Assembly: GCF_019891395.1 (NCBI RefSeq)
Contig: NZ_CP078143.1
Span: 868,001-932,000, forward strand
Direction of reading: 5' to 3'
Length of the DNA stretch: 64,000 nucleotides
From: Nitratireductor kimnyeongensis
GTDB taxonomy: Bacteria; Pseudomonadota; Alphaproteobacteria; Rhizobiales; Rhizobiaceae
The position numbers and the translations under genes were made by a program. This document shows, piece after piece, positions 38,128 to 47,889 of the stretch (position 1 is the stretch's first letter; every line of letters begins with the position of its first letter). The notes beneath the pieces are model-generated. The model saw only the letters and a program-made list of their open reading frames with translations, did not search any database and was not told the origin of the DNA.

Positions 38128-38651
38128 AACGGATCAACGCCGAGACACTGACACGCGCGGCCTTCACGCCCTTCGGCGACGTGATCGAGACCGAAGGCGC
38201 GGAAAGCTTCCTCATCAATGCCGACAAGTGCCGCCGCTTTCACGATCTGGCGACGGTCGAAACGGCGGGTGAGAATGCGCGTGTTCTGATCAACATCTTT
38301 CACGGCACGCCCTATGCGCTGCCGCTCAGGCTTTCCATGGTGGAGCGGCACCCGCTTGGAAGCCAGGCCTTCATGCCGCTATCGCCGGCTCCCTTTCTGG
38401 TGATCGTCTGCCCGGGTGAAGACGGGCGGCCCGGCGAACCCCGCGCCTTCATCACCCGCCCCGGACAGGGCGTGAACTATGCACGCGGCACCTGGCACGG
38501 TGTACTGACCCCCATCGGAGCGCCGCAGGATTTCGTGGTGATCGACCGGGGTGGCGACGGCAACAATCTGGAAGAATTCCACTTCCCTGCCCCTTATGAA
38601 ATCGCCGGGCCAGCTTTTTCACCGCCCCCTCCTTCGACGAGTTCAGGATGA
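38124..38651 (+). CDS. allA: Ureidoglycolate lyase
   Basis: A 175-residue AllA family enzyme that splits ureidoglycolate into glyoxylate and urea. Markers are AAFTPFGDVIETEG at the N-terminus, VERHPLGSQAFMPL, and NYARGTWHGVLTP in the centre with VIDRGGDGNNLEEF near the end. The ATG at 38124 overlaps the preceding stop (ATGA). The last dozen residues (PPPPSTSSG) extend beyond the usual end. It supplies glyoxylate for glycerate formation. Confidence 0.92.
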   Translation: MKRINAETLTRAAFTPFGDVIETEGAESFLINADKCRRFHDLATVETAGENARVLINIFHGTPYALPLRLSMVERHPLGSQAFMPLSPAPFLVIVCPGEDGRPGEPRAFITRPGQGVNYARGTWHGVLTPIGAPQDFVVIDRGGDGNNLEEFHFPAPYEIAGPAFSPPPPSTSSG

Positions 38652-38698
38652 GGGCTGTCTATGTATGAGAGCGGGTTGCCCCGTCCGGTCTCCTACGC

Positions 38699-39904
<1,206 letters not shown>

Positions 39905-39972
39905 GGTCGGGTTCTCCTAGTCAGAAATCCCGGGCAGTGCCCGGTCGCCGCGTGCCATGCGGACCAAAAAGA

Positions 39973-40749
39973 TCATGCGCCCTTATGGGCCGCTTCGGTG
40001 CGGGCTTTCAAGTCGCGCAATGTCGCAAGTTCGAGTTCCGTGGGCGGTGGCGTCTCTTCCACACCATCGGCAAACCTTACCACCCAACCACAGGTTTCCT
40101 GTACCTGGTCGCGCGTGACGCCCGGATGCAGCGAAACGACCGTGAACTCCTTCGTCACCGGATCCGGCTTCCATATCGCAATATCCGTGATGAGCAGCGT
40201 TGGCCCCTTGGTGTCGATGCCGAGCCGCTCTCGATGATCGCCACCATCGCCATGTCCAAAGGAGGTGTAGAAGTCGATCTTCTCCACCATGCCCCGCTTC
40301 GACTGGGCTAGCGTGATGTAGACTTCCTGCGAGGAGGTGGCGATTTCGGGAGCACCACCGCCGCCGGGAAGCCGCGTCTTCGGGCTGTCATAGTCACCGA
40401 TGACCGTGGTGTTGATGTTGCCGTATTTGTCGATCTGGGCCGCGCCGAGAAAACCAATGGTAATGCGCCCGCCCTGCAGCCAGTAGCGGAACATTTCCGG
40501 CACCGGCACGGTGGTCAACGCGGTATCGCAGAGTTCTCCATCACCGATGGAAAGCGGAAGCACATCAGGCGCCGTGCCGATGGTGCCGGATTCATAAATT
40601 AGTGTGATGTCTGGCGCATGGGTAAGCCGTGCAATGTTGCAGGCAGCAGACGGCGCACCGATGCCGACGAAACAGACATCGTCGTTCTTCAGCGCGCGCG
40701 AGGCGGCAATGGTCATCATTTCATTTGGGGTGAATTCGGGCTTGCTCAT
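39973..40749 (-). CDS. pcaJ: 3-oxoadipate CoA-transferase subunit B
   Basis: A 258-residue beta subunit that moves CoA from succinyl-CoA to 3-oxoadipate. The catalytic Glu is in LIYESGTIG (about residue 53). LPGGGGAPEIATSS and FTVVSLHPGVTRDQV are typical. It is encoded directly after pcaI with a four-base ATGA overlap, as expected for a heteromeric enzyme. Confidence 0.93.
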   Translation of the reverse strand: MSKPEFTPNEMMTIAASRALKNDDVCFVGIGAPSAACNIARLTHAPDITLIYESGTIGTAPDVLPLSIGDGELCDTALTTVPVPEMFRYWLQGGRITIGFLGAAQIDKYGNINTTVIGDYDSPKTRLPGGGGAPEIATSSQEVYITLAQSKRGMVEKIDFYTSFGHGDGGDHRERLGIDTKGPTLLITDIAIWKPDPVTKEFTVVSLHPGVTRDQVQETCGWVVRFADGVEETPPPTELELATLRDLKARTEAAHKGA

Positions 40750-41603
40750 CCTGCGTCCCTCAACTTTTCGACGCGGGCGGCAAAATCCTCGGGCGTCGCA
40801 TCAAGCACATTCTTCTGCATCCAGTCGCGGAACAGGTCGCGGTCTGCGGCGATCTTGTCCCATTTCAGATATTCGGCGTTGTCACGCGCGTAATAGCCAT
40901 GGGTGTAGGAGGGATGCGCGCCTCCTGGCACCACGGCGATATCGGTCACCGTCCAGTGGGGCAGTATGGTCAGATTGGGATGCAGGTCGGAGAAGTCGTC
41001 AACGACTTCTTCAACGGTCACGACCGCGCGCTTGGCTGCGAGCACGGCTTCTTTCTGGATGCCCACAATGCCCTCGACCAGAACATTGCCCCTCCGGTCG
41101 GCTTTCTGCGCATGAATGAAGGTAATGTCGGGCCTCAGCGCCGGGACCGCGGCCAGGCTCTCGCCCGTGAAGGGGCACTCGATGGACCTGATGTTCGGGT
41201 TCACACGGGCAAGCTCGGCACCGCGATAACCCCGGAAAATCGCACAGGGAAGCCCCGCCGCGCCCGCCTCATAGGCATTGGCCATGGCGGCGTGGGAGTG
41301 CTCCTCGATCTCGATCTTGTGGGGAAAGCCATTCTCCACGGCGTCGCGCATGCGGCGCAGAAGACCGACGCCCGGATTGCCGGCGTAAGAGAAGATCATT
41401 TTTTTGGCCAGCCCCATGCCGATCATCTGGTCATAAACCACATCGGGGGTCATCCGGATCAGGGTGAGATCCCGAAAACCCTGGCGGATCGCCTCATGGG
41501 CGGCAGCGGTGGGGATGAGATGCGTGAACCCCTCGAAAGCGACACTGTCGCCATTGCCGAGATTCTCAGCGACCGCCTGCGACAGCGGAACAAAACGCGC
41601 CAT
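40746..41603 (-). CDS. pcaI: 3-oxoadipate CoA-transferase subunit A
   Basis: A 285-residue alpha subunit. DSVAFEGFTHLIPTAAAHE and LIRMTPDVVYDQMIGMG open it, with IFSYAGNPGVGLLRRM in the centre. The ATG at 41603 is chosen because GAGGAA is six bases upstream; the TTG at 41615 is less likely. It heads pcaIJF and faces the divergent IclR gene across a short control region. Confidence 0.93.
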   Translation of the reverse strand: MARFVPLSQAVAENLGNGDSVAFEGFTHLIPTAAAHEAIRQGFRDLTLIRMTPDVVYDQMIGMGLAKKMIFSYAGNPGVGLLRRMRDAVENGFPHKIEIEEHSHAAMANAYEAGAAGLPCAIFRGYRGAELARVNPNIRSIECPFTGESLAAVPALRPDITFIHAQKADRRGNVLVEGIVGIQKEAVLAAKRAVVTVEEVVDDFSDLHPNLTILPHWTVTDIAVVPGGAHPSYTHGYYARDNAEYLKWDKIAADRDLFRDWMQKNVLDATPEDFAARVEKLRDAG

Positions 41604-41617
41604 GGCATTCCTCAAAA

Positions 41618-41632
41618 GTTCGTATTGCGAAC
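41618..41632. promoter_or_regulatory. IclR/PcaR-type operator candidate
   Basis: GTTCG-TATTG-CGAAC is a perfect inverted repeat between divergent pcaI and the IclR gene. It resembles the GTTCG-type sites bound by PcaU and PobR in other bacteria. Confidence 0.65.
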
Positions 41633-41674
41633 ATAAGTTTTATATGTGATACTTATTAAATGGAGAACGATACT

Positions 41675-42466
41675 GTGTCAAATACCCCCGCCACACCTGA
41701 CGCCCAGGTTTCACGCGATCTCGTGGGCTCGCTGCAGAAGGGGCTTGGCGTTCTCGAGATTCTGGCAAATGCGCCGGACGGCATGACGCTGACGGAAGTG
41801 GCGAAGGAGGCCGAACTGACGCGCGCGGGCGCACGACGCCTGTTGCTCACGCTGGTGGCGAGCGGTTATGCCCGTCAGGAGAACCGACAGTTCTTGCTGT
41901 CCGCCAGACTGCTTGGCCTGGCACGCACATGGATGGGTGGGGCTGCGCTCTGGCGCTATGCAGAACCCATCATGCGGCGGATTTCTGAAACGCTTGGCGA
42001 ATCCTGCTCAGCAGCGGTTCTGGAAGGCGAAGAGGTGGTGTACGTCGCCCGGGTAGCGGGAAGACGCATCGTTTCGGTTGCCCTCAACATTGGCACGCGT
42101 TTGCCGGCCTACTGCACGTCAATGGGTCGAGTGCTTCTGTCAGACCTGGACGCGCCCGAACTCTCCTGTTTTCTCGCGCAGGCGTCGATCAGCCCCAAGA
42201 CCGGGAGAACGTTGACGGACCGGGCCGCACTCTCCGAAGCCGTAATGATGGCCGGCGCGCGCGGCTATGCCATTGTCGACCAGGAACTGGAACTCGGCCT
42301 GCGGTCGATTGCGGTGCCGGTCCGCAACAAGACGGGACGCATTGCGGCTGCGCTCAACGTCTCCACCCAATCGGCGCGCTTCACCTGTGTCGACATGGAG
42401 CAAACAATCCTGCCCGTTTTGCAAGCGGGCGCGCGTGAGATCGAAGACTTTCTCGCTTTGCAGTAA
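41675..42466 (+). CDS. pcaR: IclR family regulator of beta-ketoadipate genes
   Basis: A 263-residue PcaR/PcaU/PobR-type regulator. The N-terminal winged helix (MTLTEVAKEAELTRAGARRL, about residues 37-56) is followed by an effector domain (GESCSAAVLEGEEVVYVARV, and AYCTSMGRVLL with GLRSIAVPVRN). The GTG at 41675 is preferred because GGAGA stands eight bases upstream; ATG 41660 would overlap that site. It is divergent from pcaI and probably activates pcaIJF. Confidence 0.88.
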   Translation: MSNTPATPDAQVSRDLVGSLQKGLGVLEILANAPDGMTLTEVAKEAELTRAGARRLLLTLVASGYARQENRQFLLSARLLGLARTWMGGAALWRYAEPIMRRISETLGESCSAAVLEGEEVVYVARVAGRRIVSVALNIGTRLPAYCTSMGRVLLSDLDAPELSCFLAQASISPKTGRTLTDRAALSEAVMMAGARGYAIVDQELELGLRSIAVPVRNKTGRIAAALNVSTQSARFTCVDMEQTILPVLQAGAREIEDFLALQ

Positions 42467-42516
42467 TGTCTTGTCACCACTGGCGGTTACCTCGTTCCCG
42501 GGGAGACTATGGCGTG

Positions 42517-42774
42517 TCATGCCGAACTCCTTGATGCTCTGTCAGATTGATCGGGAGATTGCTCGATTGTCTGGCGCATACGGCGCGCAAGTCGCGCCTC
42601 CAGCCGGGCTGAGAGAACACGCTCGAGCATGTCGCGTGAACCGGGCAGCGTATGCGCCTTCGACATCGCAAAGAGAGAGTCGACAATGGAAATCTCGTCC
42701 TGTGGTGACAGGAGAGCCTCAATTTGCGCATCGGTTTGCGCGTCCGGACGGGCGTTGTGAATCGATCTGCTCAT
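42517..42774 (-). CDS. Hypothetical small protein
   Basis: An 85-residue hydrophilic ORF, mostly predicted helix (EISIVDSLFAMSKA, RDMLERVLSARLEARLARRM), with no signal or membrane segment. The ATG at 42774 lacks a ribosome site. Codon use looks coding, and its TGA overlaps an ATG preceded by AAGGAG, but the frame after that ATG is antisense to pcaR. I do not recognise it; it may be real, a relic or chance. Confidence 0.4.
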   Translation of the reverse strand: MSRSIHNARPDAQTDAQIEALLSPQDEISIVDSLFAMSKAHTLPGSRDMLERVLSARLEARLARRMRQTIEQSPDQSDRASRSSA

Positions 42775-42853
42775 GTTTTGGAATCTTGCGCGCCGAACCT
42801 GACGGCAAAGCGGCGGCTGGGTGAAATTTTGACGACAGTTTCTAGGCATCATC

Positions 42854-42879
42854 ACGCCGCGCAGAAGACTGCGCGGCGT
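42854..42879. terminator. Strong hairpin after the LysR gene
   Basis: ACGCCGCGCAG and CTGCGCGGCGT form a perfect 11-bp stem around AAGA, 18 bp after the LysR stop. No T-run follows, so it may stabilise the mRNA end or slow polymerase instead of being a classical terminator. Confidence 0.6.
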
Positions 42880-42896
42880 TAGGCATGTGCGGGGGT

Positions 42897-43805
42897 TTAT
42901 TGACGGGCCAGACTATGCCCGTGATAGGCGGAGGTTGGCGGCGTGAGGCGGTGGAGCTCTCCCTGGAGGAGTTCGAAAATGTCCATAGCCAACCGCAGGT
43001 TGAAACGCTTGTCATCAAAGAACATCCCGTACCGGATATCAAGGCCGCCGGGGATGATCTCTGCGCAATCCTCAAGTGACGAGGAATTTCCTTCAAAGAC
43101 AAACCCGGGCAATGGAGACGCGGCAACGCCGCCGACCACCAGCTTCATAGCGCTTGTGAGATCGTCCACCTCGCCAATCACCTCGTAGGGAACGTTGCGC
43201 TGGCGAAGCCAGTCACGCGCGACAATGCCCAAGGGAGATTGCGGATTTGCTAGCACCACGGGTATCGCCGCGGAGTTGCGCTTTATCTGATCAGTCAGAC
43301 CACGCGCGCCCATCCATCGCATTGAGTAATCGCAGATCAGATCGGGCCCCAGTTCATTGGGGTAGAGTGCGCGAAACGCCGCATCCACCTGCCCCAGATC
43401 GTACATTTCTTCCAGTCGTCGGGAATCCGAAATACGCCAGCTCACAGCTTCCTTGATCTTGCCCAGTCGCCCCAGACCGCCGAGGAGCAGCGGGGCCGTG
43501 TAGGTGCAGATCCCCACTTTGAGTTTGGAAACATTTTTCTCATACCCGACCGTTCGAAGCCGGCGCTCGAGATCGAGCATTTGCCGAATGAGGCCCGAAA
43601 TTTCTTCTTTCACGACAATACGGTTGCCGAGCTTCTTGATAAGAGGTGTTCCGATTGCCCGCTCAAGCCGCCCCAAATGCATACTGACCGCTGGCTGGCT
43701 GATGCCCAGCTTCTGCGCCGCTCCGGTCAGGCTGCGTGTGTCGATAACCGCTTCTGCGGCTCGCAAAGTTGCGAACGAAAGTCCATCCTGTTTGTGCATG
43801 CCCAT
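42897..43805 (-). CDS. LysR family transcriptional regulator
   Basis: A 302-residue LysR regulator. The DNA-binding part is SLTGAAQKLGISQPAVSMHLGRLE (about residues 25-48); the effector domain runs from about 95. ATG 43805 (MGMHKQDG) is chosen over 43871 because GAGGCG lies just upstream and the longer reading is basic and non-family. No metabolic gene is next to it; the divergent side is a 500-bp gene-free stretch. Targets are unknown. Confidence 0.87.
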   Translation of the reverse strand: MGMHKQDGLSFATLRAAEAVIDTRSLTGAAQKLGISQPAVSMHLGRLERAIGTPLIKKLGNRIVVKEEISGLIRQMLDLERRLRTVGYEKNVSKLKVGICTYTAPLLLGGLGRLGKIKEAVSWRISDSRRLEEMYDLGQVDAAFRALYPNELGPDLICDYSMRWMGARGLTDQIKRNSAAIPVVLANPQSPLGIVARDWLRQRNVPYEVIGEVDDLTSAMKLVVGGVAASPLPGFVFEGNSSSLEDCAEIIPGGLDIRYGMFFDDKRFNLRLAMDIFELLQGELHRLTPPTSAYHGHSLARQ

Positions 43806-44374
43806 ATGCTCTACGCCTCGCTTGATAAGAGTGGAAATCTGACCCGAAGGACGCCGCCGCGAATGCGGCACGCAACACTGTTGAGAGACGGCAAAGTCCG
43901 TCCGTCCGCATCACGCGCTTCATTCGCGTAATGCAGTTTCGAGGCTCTGCGGAAAACGCCCGACACCGGCAGAGAGGCCCCTACCGATACCTCGCCGATC
44001 CATCACGTCCGGGGCCTTCATGACCTCAGGCGGAGATCTCCGCAGCGCTAAACACTTGTCCGCTGAAACACACTTTCCCCCAGAATTCGCAACGCCCTCC
44101 AACCACCAGATTGGCTAAACGATAACGTATTCCCATTACATATACAACCTATAGTGGTTTATGTGGATATCTTTCCACTCAGGGCAGCGCCATGGATTAC
44201 CTGAGATATAAATATTATTATTTTACAACACGATAGTGAAAAATAATATCGAGAAAACCAGAGACGGCGCGCGGCGCACGGGCGCTCAAACCAGCATGTA
44301 TATACGTATACAACCGCGTATAAAAACGCCGGCCAGAAGGCCGGCGTCCGCTCTTCATCAGGCATTCGAAACTG
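43806..44374. other. Gene-free AT-rich stretch
   Basis: About 570 bp without a credible gene. Short ORFs here (for example on the minus strand at 43920-44102 and 44159-44365) lack ribosome sites and the second overlaps a terminator. The part from about 44110 to 44330 is clearly richer in A and T than the surroundings. Confidence 0.5.
44321..44347 (-). terminator. Intrinsic terminator of the metal ATPase gene
   Basis: ACGCCGGCC/GGCCGGCGT form a perfect 9-bp stem with a 4-base loop, followed on the minus strand by TTTTTA, 28 bp past the ATPase stop. Confidence 0.9.
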
Positions 44375-46618
44375 CTAACGTTCCACACGAAAGCCGAGAA
44401 GCCGCAAAGCGTTGAGCGTCACAAGAACGGTTGCGCCCGTGTCGGCAAGGATAGCGATCCACAACCCGGTTATACCAAGCACCGTTGTCACCAGGAAAAC
44501 GGCCTTCAAACCGAGGGCGATGGTGATGTTTTGACGAATATTGACCATCGTCGCCCGTGCCAGGCGCAACATCCCGCCTACATCGCTCACGCGGTTTCGC
44601 AGAAGAGCCCCATCCGCCGACTCCAGTGCGACATCAGTGCCCGAACCCATCGCCACCCCGACATCGGCTGTGGCGAGTGCGGGCGCATCATTGATCCCGT
44701 CGCCAATCATCATCACCGTATTATTTGCGGTCAGCTCGCGAATGGCAGAAACCTTGTCGTCGGGCAGGAGCTCGGCACGAAACTCCATAGAAAGGCTTCG
44801 GGCTATAGCCTCGGCAGTGCGGGCATTGTCTCCGGTGAGCATGACAGACCGCACACCCATTTGAGCAAGTTCACGCATCGCCACAGTTGCATCTTCACGA
44901 GGTTCGTCGCGCAAGGCGATCAGCCCACGAAGCGCATTGGCCTGAAAGACGGCGGCAACCGTCTTGCCCTGGGTTTCCAATGCTTCTGTGCGCTGCCAGG
45001 CTTCGCGGGTCATCGCCCCCTGTTCTTCCGCATGGCGTGGCGACCCTACAGTCACGGTTTGTCCGTCTATCCGCGCTTCCACTCCGCGACCGGGGATGAC
45101 CCGAGCATCGCTCGCCGGCTCAACCGACACCCCGAGTTTCTCAGAAAAACTCAAAATGGCCGCCGCGAGGGGATGATTGGACCCCGCCTCAACACTGGCT
45201 GCCAGAGACAGAAGGCGACGTTCTTCGCCATCAGGCGACCAGATATCCGTTACCGCAGGCCGCCCCACCGTCAGCGTACCGGTCTTGTCGAGCGCCACCA
45301 GATCAACTCGTGCGGCAGCCTCCAGAACAGCGCCACCCTTCAACAGAAGACCGCGACGAGCGCCGGCCGAAAGGGAGGATGCAATAGAAGCAGGGACCGA
45401 AATCACCAGTGCACACGGACATCCGATCAAAAGCAAAGCCAGCGCCCGATAGAGCCACACATCCCAGGGAGCAGCCACTGCCAATGGCGGCACCACCGCC
45501 ACCAGAGCAGCAAGGGCCACGATCGCGGGCATGTAGTAGCGGCTGAACCGATCAATGAAACGCTCGGTGGGCGCACGCGCCTCCTGAGCTTCCTCTACCA
45601 GTCGGATAATGCGGGCTATGGTGTTGTCTTCCGGCGCGCGGGTTACACGAACCCTGATCACCGCGTCGGTGACAATCGACCCTGCAAACACCTCCTCCCC
45701 TTCGCCCTTCGATTTCGGGACGGATTCGCCGGTCACGGGCGCTTCATCGATCCCTGCAATGCCATCTACGATCTCGCCGTCGGCGGGAATCCTGTCACCC
45801 GGTCGCACGACGACGATCTGCCCGATAAAGAGCTCTGACGCCTTTACCTTTCGGGTCTCGCCCTTCTCTTCAATCAGGGCTGTTTTGGGGACCAGATCTC
45901 CCAGAGCCCTGATGCCGGCACGGGCGCGATCTGCAGCCACGCCCTCCAGCAGCTCACCGACAGCGAATAGAAAAACCACCAGCGCGGCTTCTTCGGCAGC
46001 GCCGATGAACAGCGCGCCTGAAGCCGCCACGCTCATCAACATTTCGATCGTGAAAGGCATGCCAACATGCAGAGCCGCGAACGCCCTGCGCGCGACCGGC
46101 GCGACACCGATCAGACAGGCGACCACAAATGCCCACATTCCCATTTCGCCGGGCAGAAAGAACTCGGCTCCCCACGCAGCGGCCAACAACAGGCCGGTCA
46201 GGATGACGAGATGTCCCTTCCCTGTGCGATACCAGCTTGCGTTAGCCTCGCCCGCGCCATGCACATGACTGGCGATACCATGCCCCGGTTCCGGTGACCC
46301 GGCATCCGGGTGAGGCCGCCCCTTACCACCACAACATGCGCCCACGCTGGCATCTCCACCAGCATCCGCCCGAGCCTTTTGGCGTGCGGAAACCTTGTAG
46401 CCCAGCTTTTCGACCATCCGTTCGATGGTTTCCCGTGCGGTCTTGCCCTCATCAAGAGCAAGCGCCAGTGTCTCGGACATGACCGAAACCTTGACATCGC
46501 TAACGCCCGGCAGGCGCTCAAGCGCTGTCCGTATCTTGCTGGCGCAATTCGCGCAATCCATACCGCCCACGGTCCAGGAATAGATGTTTGCGGCGTTATC
46601 ATCCTGTTTCAAGGACAC
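44375..46618 (-). CDS. Zn/Cd/Pb-translocating P-type ATPase (ZntA/CadA-like)
   Basis: A 747-residue P1B-2 type efflux pump. It has an N-terminal heavy-metal domain (GGMDCANCASKIRTAL), a metal-binding CPC motif (LLIGCPCALVIS), the phosphorylated Asp in DKTGTLTVGRP, and the hinge GDGINDAPALAT. The C-terminal segment ILADTGATVLVTLNALRL has the Asp typical of Zn/Cd/Pb pumps. A His/Cys-rich linker (GACCGGKGRPHPD) lies between. The GTG at 46618 is preferred because AAGGAG is seven bases upstream. Expression is probably controlled by a MerR-type activator acting on 46652-46682. Confidence 0.93.
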   Translation of the reverse strand: MSLKQDDNAANIYSWTVGGMDCANCASKIRTALERLPGVSDVKVSVMSETLALALDEGKTARETIERMVEKLGYKVSARQKARADAGGDASVGACCGGKGRPHPDAGSPEPGHGIASHVHGAGEANASWYRTGKGHLVILTGLLLAAAWGAEFFLPGEMGMWAFVVACLIGVAPVARRAFAALHVGMPFTIEMLMSVAASGALFIGAAEEAALVVFLFAVGELLEGVAADRARAGIRALGDLVPKTALIEEKGETRKVKASELFIGQIVVVRPGDRIPADGEIVDGIAGIDEAPVTGESVPKSKGEGEEVFAGSIVTDAVIRVRVTRAPEDNTIARIIRLVEEAQEARAPTERFIDRFSRYYMPAIVALAALVAVVPPLAVAAPWDVWLYRALALLLIGCPCALVISVPASIASSLSAGARRGLLLKGGAVLEAAARVDLVALDKTGTLTVGRPAVTDIWSPDGEERRLLSLAASVEAGSNHPLAAAILSFSEKLGVSVEPASDARVIPGRGVEARIDGQTVTVGSPRHAEEQGAMTREAWQRTEALETQGKTVAAVFQANALRGLIALRDEPREDATVAMRELAQMGVRSVMLTGDNARTAEAIARSLSMEFRAELLPDDKVSAIRELTANNTVMMIGDGINDAPALATADVGVAMGSGTDVALESADGALLRNRVSDVGGMLRLARATMVNIRQNITIALGLKAVFLVTTVLGITGLWIAILADTGATVLVTLNALRLLGFRVER

Positions 46619-46651
46619 GATGATTCTCCTTGCAGTCAATCAATGACAGCA

Positions 46652-46682
46652 AGGATAGGAGCTCTAGTCACTAGAGCTTCAA
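46652..46682 (-). promoter_or_regulatory. MerR-type promoter of the metal ATPase
   Basis: On the minus strand TTGAAG (-35) and TATCCT (-10) are separated by 19 bases, the stretched spacing typical of MerR-family control. The spacer holds AGCTCTAG-TGA-CTAGAGCT, a perfect 8-bp inverted repeat (46660-46678). This is the usual geometry for ZntR, CadR or PbrR. Confidence 0.8.
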
Positions 46683-46703
46683 GAGGAAAAATAAAGATTT
46701 TGC

Positions 46704-47864
46704 TCAGAGGAGCGAATACACCGCTTCACCGCCGATCCAGGTCGAAACGACACCTAGATCATCGTCGAGTATGACGAAATCCGCGTCCTTTCCCACCGCA
46801 AGACGACCCTTGGAATGATCGAGCCCTATGGCCTGCGCAGGATAAACGCTCACCATGCGCAGCGCCTCTTCAAGCGACAAGCCTACCGTACGGTGAAGAT
46901 AGACAACCGTGGAGATCATATCGATGTCTGCGCCAGCCAGAGTGCCATCCGCCAGTGTCAGGCGCCCATTTTCCCTCATGATGGTCCGCCCGTTCAGCGT
47001 GAAAGACGTCATGTCCGTCCCGATGGTCGACATGGCATCCGTCACGGCGAAGAGGCGCGCCGGGCCATTCTTGGCGCGCAGCGCAACACCGATGGCCACC
47101 GGATCGACATGAATGCCATCGGCAATGATTCCCACCCAAAGCTGCCCGCTCTGCAGTGCTGCCCCCACCACGCCCGGCTCACGATGCGCAAGCGGGCTCA
47201 TCGCATTGAAGAGATGTGTGACAAGCGACGCGCCTGCCTCGGCATAGGCCAGCGCGGTCTTGCAGGTGGTGTTCGTGTGGCCGAGACTGACCTTTACGCC
47301 GCCATCCACCAGGGTGCGCACCTGATCGACTGTCACATTTTCCGGTGCAAGCGTCACAATCAACGACGGCAACCCTTTGCGCGCCTCGATCAAGGCGGCA
47401 AGATCCCTTTCTTCCATCGGCCGGATGAGGGCCGGGTCGTGGGCACCCTTTCGCTCGATAGAGAGATGCGGCCCCTCCAGGTGTAAACCGAGGAACCCTG
47501 GCATGCCGGTGCGCGCAGCCTCCAGACCGGCAGCGATTGAAACGGTCGTCGAATCGCGTGTATCGGTGATCAAAGTCGGCAACAGACCAGTGGTGCCGAA
47601 CCGCGCATGCGCACGGCAGATCGTGCTGAGCCCTTCCACTCCGCAATCGCCGTCGAACATCACCCCACCACCGCCATTGACCTGAAGATCGATGAAGCCG
47701 GGGACAATCATGGCGCCGCCAGCTTCACGCACTGGCAACTCGCGCAGAACGTTTTCACGCGCCTCGACGGCCGAGACCCTGCCATTGTCGACAATCAGAG
47801 CATGATCGTCGAACCAGGTTTCCCCGTCAAAAATGCGCGCGCCGGCAAGAGCGAAAGAAGACAT
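46704..47864 (-). CDS. nagA: N-acetylglucosamine-6-phosphate deacetylase
   Basis: A 386-residue amidohydrolase that deacetylates GlcNAc-6-phosphate. The N-terminal motif DLQVNGGGGVMFD replaces the usual HxH as in other NagA proteins. The metal Glu is in LHLEGPHLS, His ligands lie in GHTNTTC and THLFNAMSPL, the catalytic Asp in AVTDAMS. ATG 47864 (MSSFALAG) has GGAA upstream; the longer TTG form is less likely. It is the last gene of a kinase-GntR-nagA run. Confidence 0.93.
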   Translation of the reverse strand: MSSFALAGARIFDGETWFDDHALIVDNGRVSAVEARENVLRELPVREAGGAMIVPGFIDLQVNGGGGVMFDGDCGVEGLSTICRAHARFGTTGLLPTLITDTRDSTTVSIAAGLEAARTGMPGFLGLHLEGPHLSIERKGAHDPALIRPMEERDLAALIEARKGLPSLIVTLAPENVTVDQVRTLVDGGVKVSLGHTNTTCKTALAYAEAGASLVTHLFNAMSPLAHREPGVVGAALQSGQLWVGIIADGIHVDPVAIGVALRAKNGPARLFAVTDAMSTIGTDMTSFTLNGRTIMRENGRLTLADGTLAGADIDMISTVVYLHRTVGLSLEEALRMVSVYPAQAIGLDHSKGRLAVGKDADFVILDDDLGVVSTWIGGEAVYSLL

Positions 47865-47889
47865 GCTGAGTTCCAACTGTCAGAGTGCG

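Noticed and set aside
42140..42520. 126-codon minus-strand ORF with good ribosome site
   Set aside because: All but the first 18 codons are antisense to pcaR and no family is recognisable; kept only as a finding about the junction.
44159..44365. 68-codon minus-strand ORF
   Set aside because: It overlaps the ATPase terminator hairpin, has no ribosome site and lies in AT-rich non-coding DNA.
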